Shown here piece by piece: positions 8,182 to 16,180 of a stretch of 64,000 nt of DNA. The stretch covers positions 1 to 64,000 of the forward strand of contig CADBYI010000004.1 in NCBI GenBank assembly GCA_902798825.1. The letters run 5' to 3'. The notes under the pieces are model-generated. The model searched no databases. It was given only the letters and a program-made list of their open reading frames with translations, and had not been told where the DNA came from. The position numbers and the translations under genes were made by a program. Origin of the DNA: an uncultured Eubacteriales bacterium (GTDB taxonomy: Bacteria > Bacillota > Clostridia > Christensenellales > CAG-138). Positions within the stretch are counted from its first letter, which is position 1, and every line of letters starts with the position of its first letter.

Positions 8182-9024
8182 TTATCGAATGACGATTTCG
8201 CCGCTGCAGGGCATGACGGTGTGATCGTGGATGATCTGGCCTACGCTGTCGGCCACGATGCGGCCGGAGCGGGGGTTTTTCACGGAGAGGATGTGGCCCT
8301 TCACCTCCGCCTCCACGTCGGAATACTCGAAGGACAGATCCGTTTCCTCCATCTCACAGTCGATCAGCTTCAGATTCGTGCAGTAGCACAGGGGCTGGGT
8401 GCCGATGATCCTGCAATGGTCCAGCGTCAGTCCGTCGGAGAACCAGGCCAGATACTCCCCCTTCACCACACTGTTCCTCACGGTCACGTTTTTGCTGTGC
8501 CAGAAGGCGTCCTTGGTGTCCAGCACGCTGTCCTCGATGGTCAGGTTCTCCACGTACTGGAAGGAATATTTCCCCTTCATCCGCACGTTCTTCAGCGTCA
8601 CGTCCCGGCTGTCCAAAAAGATGTATTCGGCGGTGATGTCCGTGTCCCGGAGGGAGACGCCCCGGCTCTTCCAGCCGAACTCCTGGGAAACCACGGTGCA
8701 CCGGTTCAGGGCGATATTCTCGCACTCCCGCACGGCCTTGACGCCGGTCAACGTGCACTCGTCGATCCGGCCGTCCCTGGCGTACCAGATGGCGGCCCGG
8801 GTGAGCTCGTCCATGGTGCTGTTCTGCATGGTGAACCCCTGGACATGCCACAGGGGATATCTAAGGGAGAAGGAACAATCGGTGAGCCGAATGTCCCGGG
8901 CCTCCTTCAAAACGGACTCCCCGTCCGCCGGACCGGCGAACACACAGCCATGGATGTCCGTATGTTGGGCATTGTAGAGCGCCCGCTCCTGGTCGAATCG
9001 CTGGCCTTTGATTTCGGTGCGCAT
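8182..9024 (-). CDS. DUF3737 family right-handed beta-helix protein
   Basis: 280 aa, cytosolic (no signal peptide). Repeating units of about 20 residues of the form DxxLxxxxxxG with alternating hydrophobics (for example DVTLKNVRMKG, NLTIEDSVLDTKD, NVTVRNSVVKG) predict a beta-helix, and the N-terminus MRTEIKGQRFDQERALYNAQ is typical of DUF3737. Function of the family is unknown. Start chosen at 9024 behind AAAGGAGG. It is upstream of the GH5 gene on the same strand with an 83-nt gap, so the two may be cotranscribed. A promoter TTGCTT/17/TACAAT precedes it. Confidence 0.85.
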   Translation of the reverse strand: MRTEIKGQRFDQERALYNAQHTDIHGCVFAGPADGESVLKEARDIRLTDCSFSLRYPLWHVQGFTMQNSTMDELTRAAIWYARDGRIDECTLTGVKAVRECENIALNRCTVVSQEFGWKSRGVSLRDTDITAEYIFLDSRDVTLKNVRMKGKYSFQYVENLTIEDSVLDTKDAFWHSKNVTVRNSVVKGEYLAWFSDGLTLDHCRIIGTQPLCYCTNLKLIDCEMEETDLSFEYSDVEAEVKGHILSVKNPRSGRIVADSVGQIIHDHTVMPCSGEIVIR

Positions 9025-9046
9025 GGCTGCCTCCTTTGATCGATGT

Positions 9047-9075
9047 GCCCGTATTGTATCAGAGGATCGCCTGGA
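9047..9075 (-). promoter_or_regulatory. Promoter of the DUF3737 gene
   Basis: On the minus strand TTGCTT, 17-nt spacer, TACAAT, about 25 nt before the AAAGGAGG site. Confidence 0.55.
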
Positions 9076-9091
9076 AAGCAAGTTGGAAGAA

Positions 9092-9117
9092 GGGTGTAAA
9101 GAGACTCCTTCACACCC
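9092..9117 (-). terminator. Terminator of the liv operon
   Basis: GGGTGT/ACACCC stem extended by AAAGAG/CTCCTT pairing, followed on the minus strand by TTCTT, 33 nt past the livF stop. Confidence 0.7.
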
Positions 9118-9149
9118 TCGTTCGTATGGTCTGTTTTGTTATGCGGGAC

Positions 9150-9848
9150 TTATCCGCCCAAATAGGCCTTCTGCACCTCCGGGCTCCGGCTCAGCTCCTC
9201 GCCGGTGCCATAGAGCACGATGCGCCCGGTCTCCATGACCGCGGCCCGGTTGCAGATCTTCAGGGCCAGGGCCGCATTTTGCTCCACCAGCAGGATGGTG
9301 GTCCCGTTTTCGTTGAGGCGGCGGATGATCTCGAAGATCTCCGACACCAGCAGGGGCGACAGGCCCATGGACGGCTCGTCCAGCAGCATCAGCTTCGGTC
9401 GGCTCATGAGCGCCCGGCCCATGGCCAGCATCTGCTGCTCGCCCCCGGACAGGGTGCCGGCGGTCTGCTTTTTGCGCTCCTTCAGCCGGGGAAAATAGGA
9501 GAACACCTTCTCCATGTCCCCGGAAAAGTCGTCCTTGCGAAGGTAGGCCCCCATCTCCAGATTCTCCAGCACCGTCAGCCCCGGGAACACCCGCCGCCCC
9601 TCGGGGGACTGGGAGATGCCCATGGCCACCCGGCTTTGGGGCGAGGTCCTGGTGATATCCTTGTCCAGGAATTTCACGGTGCCGCTCTGGGCCTTTTTGA
9701 GGCCGGACAAGGTCAGCAGCGTGGTGGTCTTGCCCGCGCCGTTGGCGCCGATGAGGGTCATGATCTCCCCCTCCTCCACGGAGAAGGACACGTCCTTCAG
9801 GGCACGGATGTTGTCGTAGTATACGTTCAGGCCCGAAACTTCAAGCAT
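9150..9848 (-). CDS. livF: Branched-chain amino acid ABC transporter ATPase LivF
   Basis: 232-aa ATPase with Walker A GANGAGKT (34-41), Q-loop, signature LSGGEQQ, Walker B LMLLDEPSMGL and the switch His in a LVEQN context typical of LivF. Its start overlaps livG by 8 nt. With LivG it forms the nucleotide-binding pair energising LivHM uptake of Leu/Ile/Val. Last gene of the operon, followed by a hairpin terminator. Confidence 0.96.
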   Translation of the reverse strand: MLEVSGLNVYYDNIRALKDVSFSVEEGEIMTLIGANGAGKTTTLLTLSGLKKAQSGTVKFLDKDITRTSPQSRVAMGISQSPEGRRVFPGLTVLENLEMGAYLRKDDFSGDMEKVFSYFPRLKERKKQTAGTLSGGEQQMLAMGRALMSRPKLMLLDEPSMGLSPLLVSEIFEIIRRLNENGTTILLVEQNAALALKICNRAAVMETGRIVLYGTGEELSRSPEVQKAYLGG

Positions 9849-10704
9849 GGCTTGCCTCCTCCCCCAGGTACGCCTCGATGACCACCGGATTGCTCTGGAT
9901 CTCCTTGGGCGTGCCCTTGGCGATGATCTTCCCGTAGTTCAGCACGGCGATGCCCTCGCAGATGCCCATGACCAGGTTCATATCGTGCTCGATGAGCATG
10001 ATGGCGATGTTGATGGCGATGTTGAACCGGTCCCGGAGCATGCGGATGTTGTCCATGAGCTCGTGGGTCTCGGAGGGATTCATGCCCGCCGCCGGCTCGT
10101 CGAGGAGCAGCAGCTTCGGCTCCGACGCCAACGCCCGGACGATCTCCAGCCGGCGCTGGTCCCCGTAGGGCAGATTCCCCGCCAGGGCGTCCGCCTTGTC
10201 GGTCAGGTTGAACAGATCCAAAAGCTCCAGCGCCCGCACGTGCTGCCGCCGCTCGGTCCGCCACCAGCCGGGGAGCCGGAACATATCGGTGAACACCCCG
10301 TCGGTGTACCCGTGGCTCATGCCCACCTTCACGTTGTCCTCCACGGTCATGCCGGAGAAGAGGCGGATGTTCTGGAAGGTCCGGGCGATGCCTAGGCGGT
10401 TGAGCTCGTGCATGGATTTGCCCCGGGTGTCCTGGCCGTTCAGCAGGATCTTGCCCTGGGTGGGCTTATACACGTTGGTCAGCAAATTGAACACCGTGGT
10501 CTTGCCTGCGCCGTTGGGGCCGATGAGCCCCGCGATCTCCGTCTTGCCGATGAGCAGGGTGAAATCGTCCACCGCCCGAAGGCCGCCGAAATCCACGCAC
10601 AGGTGCCGGATGTCCAATATGGGGGGGCTGCCCGCGTCCCGCTCCGGGATGATGCCCAGACCGTCCAGGGGGACCATGTTGCTGTTTACCGGTTTCTTAG
10701 CCAC
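9841..10704 (-). CDS. livG: Branched-chain amino acid ABC transporter ATPase LivG
   Basis: About 287-aa ATPase with Walker A GPNGAGKTT, signature LPYGDQRRLEIVRAL and Walker B LLLLDEPAAGMNPSET, all LivG hallmarks, plus a terminal LIEHDMNLVM block. The GTG at 10704 was chosen because AGGTGAGG lies just upstream; GTG 10713 and ATG 10677 are alternatives. It overlaps the end of livM. The first 30 residues precede the ABC core and are not conserved in the family, so the start could be later. Confidence 0.95.
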   Translation of the reverse strand: MAKKPVNSNMVPLDGLGIIPERDAGSPPILDIRHLCVDFGGLRAVDDFTLLIGKTEIAGLIGPNGAGKTTVFNLLTNVYKPTQGKILLNGQDTRGKSMHELNRLGIARTFQNIRLFSGMTVEDNVKVGMSHGYTDGVFTDMFRLPGWWRTERRQHVRALELLDLFNLTDKADALAGNLPYGDQRRLEIVRALASEPKLLLLDEPAAGMNPSETHELMDNIRMLRDRFNIAINIAIMLIEHDMNLVMGICEGIAVLNYGKIIAKGTPKEIQSNPVVIEAYLGEEASHA

Positions 10705-11719
10705 GATCCTCACCTGCCTTTTGGGGCTTCTTCACGAAGAGCCGCCCGTTGATCAGTTTTTCCAATATTCTGGACAGGGAGAAGTCGTACCGGCCCAGGA
10801 GCCCCGAGGGCTTGAATATCATCACCACGATGAGCAGCAGCGCGTAGATCACCATGCGGTATTTGCTGAAGCTCTGCAGCGCCAGGGGCAGCGCCGTCAA
10901 AATGGCGGCCGCGATGATGGACCCGGCCATGGAGCCGAGACCCCCCAACACCACCATGACCAGGATATTCACGCTGGTCATAAAGGTGAAGTTGCCCGGG
11001 GTCAGGATGCCCGTGTACCCGGCGTACAGGGCACCGGCCACCCCCGCGAAGAAGGCGGAGACCGTAAAGGCCAGGACCTTGTAGAAGGTGGTGTTGACGC
11101 CGCTGGCTTCCGCGGCGATCTCGTTCTCCCGGATGGCCAGGATGGCCCGGCCGTGGCGGGATTTCATCAGGGTGTGGATCAAAACGCAGGAAACGATGAC
11201 CGTCGCATACACCACCAGGAAGGTGGAATGCTTGGGGATGCTCATGAGGCCCGGGGTGCCGCCGGTGATGGACGGCAGGTTGATGATGAGCACCCGGATG
11301 ATCTCCCCGAAGCCCAGGGTGATGATGGCCAGATAGTCGCCCCGCAGCCGCAGGGCAGGGATGCCGATGGCGATGCCGAAGACGGCCGCCGCCAGTCCGC
11401 CCAGCAGCAGGCCCAGGAGCATGGCGCCCGTGTTCTTGGGCATGGCCTTCCAGAGGATGGCCGCCGCATAGCCGCCCACGGCCATGAACCCGGCGTGCCC
11501 CAGGGGCAGCTGGCCCAGATACCCGGTGGCCACGTTCAGCGACACGGCCAGCAGGGCGTAGATGCCGATCTGCAATATGACGGCTTTCTGGGCCCGGTTC
11601 ACCGCGCCGGAGCTGATGAGATGGTTCCCCACCACCAGCAGCGCCACCAGCAAAAGGGTGTTGATCAGATACTTAAGGTAGACAGGGATCTGTCGATAGC
11701 CGCGCATGGTCTTGTCCAT
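10697..11719 (-). CDS. livM: Branched-chain amino acid ABC transporter permease LivM
   Basis: 340-aa polytopic permease with the family motif LPLGHAGFMAVGGYAAA after the second membrane segment, GIPALRLRGDYLAIITLGFGE, and C-terminal GLGSMAGSIIAAAIL. The start ATG at 11719 is preceded by GAGGTGG; the GTG at 11725 is possible. It begins 8 nt after the livH stop and overlaps livG at its end, a tightly coupled operon. Confidence 0.95.
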   Translation of the reverse strand: MDKTMRGYRQIPVYLKYLINTLLLVALLVVGNHLISSGAVNRAQKAVILQIGIYALLAVSLNVATGYLGQLPLGHAGFMAVGGYAAAILWKAMPKNTGAMLLGLLLGGLAAAVFGIAIGIPALRLRGDYLAIITLGFGEIIRVLIINLPSITGGTPGLMSIPKHSTFLVVYATVIVSCVLIHTLMKSRHGRAILAIRENEIAAEASGVNTTFYKVLAFTVSAFFAGVAGALYAGYTGILTPGNFTFMTSVNILVMVVLGGLGSMAGSIIAAAILTALPLALQSFSKYRMVIYALLLIVVMIFKPSGLLGRYDFSLSRILEKLINGRLFVKKPQKAGEDRG

Positions 11720-11726
11720 AGCCACC

Positions 11727-12605
11727 TCACACCTTCTCCGACACGCCCTTGCCCAAAAGGCCCGAGGGCTTGACCAGCAGCACCAGAATGAGGATGGCGA
11801 ACACCACCGCGTCCGTCCAGGCGGAGAAGCCCAGCGCGGTCACCAGCACCTCCGCAAAGCCGATGGCAAAGCCGCCCACCACCGCGCCGGGAATGGAGCC
11901 GATGCCCCCCAGCACCGCGGCCACGAAGGCCTTGAGGCCCAGCAGGGACCCCATGGTGGGGTTGGCCACGGAGTAACGGCAGCAGTAGAGCACGGAGCCC
12001 ACGCCCGCCAGGGCCGAGCCGATGGCGAAGGTGATGGAGATCACCGTGTTGATGTCGATGCCCATGAGCTGGGCGGCCCCGGTATCCTCGGAAACGGCCC
12101 GCATGGCCTTGCCCATACGGGTCTTCTGGATCAAAAGATGGAGCCCCACCATAGACCCTACGGAGACCAATATGGTCACCATGGTGGACAGGCTGATGTT
12201 CAACCCCCCCAGGCTGATGGCCTTGGCGGGGATGATGGCGGTGCTGGGATAGGACCGGGTGTTGGCCGTGAAGAAAAGCTGCACCAGGTTCTGCAAAAGC
12301 AACGACACGCCGATGGCCGTGATGAGCAGGGAAATCCTGGGCGCGGACCGAAGGGGCCGGTAGGCCACCTTTTCGATGAGCACGCTGATCATCACGCAGC
12401 CCAAAATGGTCACAACCACCGCCAGCGCGGGGTGGACCCCCGCGCCGATGGTGAGCAAAGCGATATAGGCACCGATCATGATCACGTCCCCGTGGGCAAA
12501 GTTCAGCAGGCGGATGATGCCATACACCATGCTGTACCCCAGGGCCACCAGGGCATAGATGCTGCCCAGCTGCAGACCGTTGATGCATTGGGATAGAAAG
12601 AGCAT
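11727..12605 (-). CDS. livH: Branched-chain amino acid ABC transporter permease LivH
   Basis: 292-aa permease. LivH motifs: QLGSIYALVALGYSMVYGI at residues 11-29, LLNFAHGDVIMIGAY, and the C-terminal GGIGSIPGAVVGGFAIG block. It partners LivM in the membrane. A 225-nt gap with two structured repeats separates it from the binding-protein gene upstream; binding-protein messages are commonly more abundant than permease messages, and such hairpins could set that ratio (inference). Confidence 0.95.
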   Translation of the reverse strand: MLFLSQCINGLQLGSIYALVALGYSMVYGIIRLLNFAHGDVIMIGAYIALLTIGAGVHPALAVVVTILGCVMISVLIEKVAYRPLRSAPRISLLITAIGVSLLLQNLVQLFFTANTRSYPSTAIIPAKAISLGGLNISLSTMVTILVSVGSMVGLHLLIQKTRMGKAMRAVSEDTGAAQLMGIDINTVISITFAIGSALAGVGSVLYCCRYSVANPTMGSLLGLKAFVAAVLGGIGSIPGAVVGGFAIGFAEVLVTALGFSAWTDAVVFAILILVLLVKPSGLLGKGVSEKV

Positions 12606-12618
12606 TTCTCTGTCCCCT

Positions 12619-12639
12619 CAAATCGCCATGGGCGATTTG
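12619..12639. repeat. CAAATCG-ended hairpin, copy 1
   Basis: CAAATCGCC/GGCGATTTG stem with loop ATG, in the livJ-livH gap. The ends CAAATCG and CGATTTG recur at 44159-44190 with a longer, different stem tip. Confidence 0.6.
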
Positions 12640-12681
12640 CCTTCCTTACATAAATATTTCTTGATCATCTAAACGCGTCCG

Positions 12682-12792
12682 ATCCGGCGACATGCGCGCG
12701 CGGATACAAGACCGCGAAGCGTTCTTGCGACACCTTGCAGGTCCCGCCGCCCGGTAAACCGGGGGTTTATAGGCGGGACCTGGAAGCGAAGC
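12682..12792. repeat. Dispersed structured repeat, family X, copy 1
   Basis: ATCC/GGAT hairpin with loop containing GCGACATG, then CCTTGCAG, a 9-bp stem GGTCCCGCC (12740-12748)/GGCGGGACC (12772-12780) enclosing an inner hairpin TAAACC/GGTTTA, then CTGGAAGCGAAGC. The same order and conserved blocks occur at 44039-44131, where the inner stem is ATACGCC/GGCGTAT. Stem changes are compensatory, so the fold is what is conserved. Confidence 0.7.
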
Positions 12793-12830
12793 CTCAGTCT
12801 GTAGAAACCGCAGGTTTCTGCGGATGTGAA

Positions 12831-14015
12831 TCAGTAGTTGCCCCAGAACTTGGCGGCACCGTTCTCGAAGGTGATGATGGCGGCGCTCTTCTCGGGGTTG
12901 TTGTACTCGTTATAGGTCACATGGCCGGTGACGCAGTCCATGTCGGTGGCCTTCATGGCGGCGATGATGGCCTCGGTGTAGGCGTCGGAGCCGGCCTTGG
13001 CGCCGGAAGCCTCGGCCTTCTCCACGGCGGCGGCCATGATCATGGCGGCGTCATAGCCCTGGGCGGCGAACATGTTGGGGGTGGCGCCGTACTTGGCCTG
13101 ATAGTTGGCCACGAAGGTCTGGACCGCCTCACGGGTGTCCTCGATGGAGTAGCCGGAGCAGTAGTAGGAGCCCTCCAGCAGGGCGGGGTCGGTGACCACG
13201 TCCAGCACGGAATCCCAGCCGTCAGAGCCCAGCATGGTGGACTTCACGCCGGCGGCATAGGCCTGCTGGGCCACCAGGGCCACCACGGAGTAGTAGTCGG
13301 GGATGAACAGCACGTCGGGGTTCTTGGCGGCAATGTTGGTGAGCTGGGACTGGAAGTCCACGGCGCCGTCTGCGTAGCTCTCCACAGCCAGCACCTCAAG
13401 GCCCTGGGCCTGGGCGGTCTCCTGGAAGGATTTGGCGCAGCCCGCGGAGTAGTCGGAGCCCACGTTGTACAGGACCGCGGCGGTGGAGGCGTTCAGCTGC
13501 TCCTTGGCGAAGGCGGCCATCTTGTTGCCCTGGAAGGGATCGATGAAGCAGGAGCGGAACATGTTCTCATACACCGCAGCCACGGTGCCGTCGTCGTTCA
13601 TCTGGCAGGTGACGGCTGCGGCGGTGGCGGAGGCGGTGATCATGGGGGTGCCCTCCTCCTGGCTCTCGGTCACCACGGCGATGGTGGGCGCGGTGGTCAC
13701 GTCGCCGATGATGGCGACCACTTCCTCATCCAGCAGGTAGTTATAGCCGGTAACGGCCTTCACGGGGTCGCCCTCTTCATCGTAGACGACCAGCTCCACC
13801 TGCTTGCCGTTGATGCCGCCGTTGGCATTCAGCTCCTCAAAGAACATGGTAACGCCGTTGTTGACCGCGTTGCCGTATTCGGCCACGCCGCCGGTCAGGG
13901 GCGCCAGCACGCCGATCTTGATGGTGTCGGAAGCAGCCGCGGCGACGGCTACGAAGCTCATGAGCATGACGACCGCCATGGCGACGGCGATGACTTTGGA
14001 TACGAAGCGTTTCAT
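12831..14015 (-). CDS. livJ: Branched-chain amino acid-binding protein LivJ/K type
   Basis: 394-aa family-6 binding protein. The signal peptide at 1-28 ends VAAAAS with no lipobox Cys. Mature start IKIGVLAPLTGGVAEYG is the family signature; later blocks GVKSTMLGSDGWDS and FAAQGYDAAMIMA fit the two-lobed fold. The start at 14015 follows AAGGAGG; the longer reading from 14078 runs through the attenuator terminator and is rejected. First structural gene of the operon, controlled by the leader-peptide attenuator upstream. Like the sugar-binding protein it lacks a lipid anchor. Exact ligand (Leu/Ile/Val versus another amide or amino acid) is supported mainly by the leader codons. Confidence 0.93.
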   Translation of the reverse strand: MKRFVSKVIAVAMAVVMLMSFVAVAAAASDTIKIGVLAPLTGGVAEYGNAVNNGVTMFFEELNANGGINGKQVELVVYDEEGDPVKAVTGYNYLLDEEVVAIIGDVTTAPTIAVVTESQEEGTPMITASATAAAVTCQMNDDGTVAAVYENMFRSCFIDPFQGNKMAAFAKEQLNASTAAVLYNVGSDYSAGCAKSFQETAQAQGLEVLAVESYADGAVDFQSQLTNIAAKNPDVLFIPDYYSVVALVAQQAYAAGVKSTMLGSDGWDSVLDVVTDPALLEGSYYCSGYSIEDTREAVQTFVANYQAKYGATPNMFAAQGYDAAMIMAAAVEKAEASGAKAGSDAYTEAIIAAMKATDMDCVTGHVTYNEYNNPEKSAAIITFENGAAKFWGNY

Positions 14016-14060
14016 TGTGTTTTCCTCCTTGGGTTTTTTCACATTCTTGGCATATAAAAA

Positions 14061-14087
14061 GGCGGTCCCGATCTTCACGGGGCCGCC
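14061..14087 (-). terminator. Attenuator terminator of the liv operon
   Basis: GGCGGCCCCG/CGGGACCGCC stem with one mismatch and a 7-nt loop, followed on the minus strand by TTTTT (14056-14060). It lies 22 nt after the leader-peptide stop and 41 nt before the livJ start. A competing pairing of its 5' arm (14078-14088) with 14124-14134 could form an antiterminator. Confidence 0.85.
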
Positions 14088-14108
14088 GTTGCTTTCTTCA
14101 CGCGCGCC

Positions 14109-14189
14109 TTACGCGTGCACGAACGGCAGCCCCCTGCGCAGCAGCAGGACGCTGATTCGTACGATAACGATGGCGTGGCTGTTTCTCAC
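14109..14189 (-). CDS. Leader peptide for attenuation of the liv operon
   Basis: A 26-codon open frame starting GTG at 14189 behind AAAGGAG and ending TAA. Eleven of 26 residues are Ile, Val or Leu: IVIV at 7-10, I12, VLLL at 14-17, L21 and V24. The codon run overlaps a hairpin CCTGC/GCAGG (14133-14148) and precedes the terminator, as in ilv/leu attenuators of enteric bacteria. Expected behaviour: ribosomes stalling for charged Ile/Val/Leu tRNA release segment 2 to pair with the terminator 5' arm and let transcription reach livJHMGF. Too short for ordinary gene calling. The reading is inferred from sequence and architecture. Confidence 0.85.
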   Translation of the reverse strand: MRNSHAIVIVRISVLLLRRGLPFVHA

Positions 14190-14240
14190 GGGCTCCGTTC
14201 TCCTTTCCTCAAAGATTATATACAATATTGATTGGTTCGC

Positions 14241-14269
14241 ATTCTACCACCGTTCCTTGCTCCCGTCAA
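14241..14269 (-). promoter_or_regulatory. Promoter of the liv operon
   Basis: On the minus strand TTGACG (14264-14269), 17-nt spacer, TAGAAT (14241-14246). Start of transcription is expected near 14234, about 45 nt before the leader-peptide GTG. Confidence 0.75.
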
Positions 14270-14407
14270 TAGTTTTTTTGCAATTTTCCATGCATTTGCG
14301 CAAATTTTCTCTTGCAGCGCGGCTGTAAAGGATAAAAAGTCTCTTTAAAAGAGAATTATTGGCCTCAAGGGGGCGGTGGGTCCCTGTACGCGCAAAAAAG
14401 ATTGAGG

Positions 14408-14436
14408 TTGTTTCTTTCGTGGGGACGTGGTATCAT
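14408..14436 (+). promoter_or_regulatory. Promoter of holA, probably leaderless
   Basis: TTGTTT (14408-14413), 17-nt spacer, TATCAT (14431-14436). Only 6 nt separate the -10 box from the GTG chosen for holA, and no Shine-Dalgarno site is present. Confidence 0.5.
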
Positions 14437-14442
14437 GAAAAA

Positions 14443-15444
14443 GTGAACGAATCCGAATTCTACAAGGCCACCCAGAGCCGCGCCCTGAAGGGGCCATATC
14501 TGCTGCACGGCGAGGAGGAGCTGACCAAAACGGAGGCCGTCGCCCGGGTGAAGAAGCTGCTGGACCCCGGGGTGCTGGCCCTGAACTGCCAGAGCCTCCA
14601 GGGGCCCGACGCGCAGGCGCTCCTGTCGGCGGCGGATCAGCTGCCCTTCTTCGACCAGATGCGGCTGGTGCTGGTGGAGAGCTGGGACGACGCCCTCATC
14701 GACGCCCTGGAGAAGCGAAACCGGCTGCTGACTTTGGCGGACACCACCGTGGTCCTTTTCGTCCATCGGGGGGAGTGCCGCAAGACCAACCGGCTCTTCA
14801 AGGCCCTGGCCCCGGAGAACCGGGTGGTGGCCTTCGAGAAGCTGACCATGGACCGGGCCGTGAATATGCTGCTGCGGGAGTCGGCCCTGCGGAACGTGGA
14901 CCTGAACAAGGCCACGGCCCAGACCCTGGTGGAGCGGGTGGGCTTCGACTCCTACCGGCTGCGGAACGAGTTTTCCAAGGCCGCGGACTATGCCGGTCCC
15001 GGCGGGGCCGTCACGGTGGCGGTCCTGGACGAGACCGTGACCCCGTCGCCGGAGTACGACGCCTTCGAGATGCTGGACGCCCTGCTGGACGGGAAGCGGA
15101 AGAAGGGGTACGCCATGCTCCTGGGGGCCCTGGACCGGGGGGAAACGCCCCTGGGCCTGGCCGGGTTCCTGGAGGGACGGCTGAAGCTGGTGCTGACCGC
15201 CAGGGAGCATCTGGATCGGGGGCTGGACCCACGGGCCGCCGCCCGGCAGCTGCCCGGCAGTCCCTACGCCGCCCAGATCGCCGTGCGGAACGCCCAGAAG
15301 CGGACCCAAGGGGACCTTCGGCAGGCGGTGGCCGCCTTCGCCGGCGTGGACGGAAGCATCAAGCAGGGTTTGTATCGGGACCGGGACGCCTTGCTCCTGG
15401 CCGTTTTGAATACCTTTGAAAAGAAAGAGGAGGTCAAGAAATGA
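14443..15444 (+). CDS. holA: DNA polymerase III subunit delta HolA
   Basis: Clamp-loader subunit of 333 aa that opens the sliding clamp. N-terminal GPYLLHGEEELTKTEAVARV is the delta-type start of the AAA-like domain; the C-terminus has the delta collar domain (TPLGLAGFLEGRLKLV, PYAAQIAVRNAQK, IKQGLYRDRDALLLAVLN). The GTG at 14443 was chosen because homologues begin just before the YLLHGEE block; the frame stays open to a TTG at 14359 but those residues look non-coding. No Shine-Dalgarno site; a -10 box lies 6 nt upstream (leaderless). Its stop overlaps the next start by 4 nt. Confidence 0.92.
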   Translation: MNESEFYKATQSRALKGPYLLHGEEELTKTEAVARVKKLLDPGVLALNCQSLQGPDAQALLSAADQLPFFDQMRLVLVESWDDALIDALEKRNRLLTLADTTVVLFVHRGECRKTNRLFKALAPENRVVAFEKLTMDRAVNMLLRESALRNVDLNKATAQTLVERVGFDSYRLRNEFSKAADYAGPGGAVTVAVLDETVTPSPEYDAFEMLDALLDGKRKKGYAMLLGALDRGETPLGLAGFLEGRLKLVLTAREHLDRGLDPRAAARQLPGSPYAAQIAVRNAQKRTQGDLRQAVAAFAGVDGSIKQGLYRDRDALLLAVLNTFEKKEEVKK

Positions 15445-16169
15445 AGTTTGCCATCATCGGCTGCAACTCCGAGGACGCCATCACCTTCCCCCACCACACC
15501 GAGGTGGTCACCACCCCCTACGGCAACGCCCGGGTGATTCACGCCACCCTGCCCGGCGGCAAGGAGGTGGATTTTTTGACCCGGCACAGCGTGTGCCTCC
15601 AGGAGGACGCCTACGAGACCAATTTCAGGGCCAACATCTTCGCCCTGTACCTGTGCGGCGTGACCCACATCATCAGCATCTCCGTCATGGGCACCTGCGA
15701 CTATTCCTTCCGGCTGGGCAGCTTCTGCCTGGTGTCCGACTTCATCGACTTCACCAAGCTTCGGGACAGCTCCTTCCGCATGGAGCACCGGCTGGTGCGG
15801 CACGCGGGCATGGACGACGTGTTCGATTCCAACATGACCGACGTGCTGGAGCGGGTCATCGAGTCGGAGAAGATCCCCTATGAGGGCCGCGTTGTATACG
15901 CCTGCGTGGACGGGCCCAGATACGAGACCGCCGCCGAGGCGCGTATGATGCGGGCCCTGGACGCCCAGGTCATCGGCATCACCCTGGTGCCCGAGGCGCC
16001 CCTATGCCGGGAGGTGTGCATCAAGTACGCGTCCATCGGCATCATCGCCCGCTACGCCACGGGCATGGATCAGGACGTGACCGACGAGGACCTGCTGCGC
16101 ATCTCCGCCCAGCACAAGGGCCGGGCACTGGACGTGGCGCTGAAGGCCATAGAGCAGTATACGGAGTGA
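15441..16169 (+). CDS. Nucleoside phosphorylase, MTA phosphorylase/PNP family
   Basis: 242-aa enzyme of the trimeric MTAP/PNP-II family. The active-site blocks are CVDGPRYETAAEARMM (purine and phosphate site), the EAPLCREV helix and IGCNSEDAI near the N-terminus. It cleaves 5'-methylthioadenosine or purine nucleosides with phosphate. Somewhat shorter than the typical 260-280 aa, so substrate cannot be fixed from sequence. ATGA overlap with holA implies cotranscription with a replication gene, an odd pairing. A composite hairpin repeat follows the stop. Confidence 0.85.
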   Translation: MKFAIIGCNSEDAITFPHHTEVVTTPYGNARVIHATLPGGKEVDFLTRHSVCLQEDAYETNFRANIFALYLCGVTHIISISVMGTCDYSFRLGSFCLVSDFIDFTKLRDSSFRMEHRLVRHAGMDDVFDSNMTDVLERVIESEKIPYEGRVVYACVDGPRYETAAEARMMRALDAQVIGITLVPEAPLCREVCIKYASIGIIARYATGMDQDVTDEDLLRISAQHKGRALDVALKAIEQYTE

Positions 16170-16180
16170 TATAATATTTT

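Noticed and set aside
14359-14442. TTG start for holA at 14359
   Set aside because: Extra residues do not match the family N-terminus; the GTG at 14443 does.
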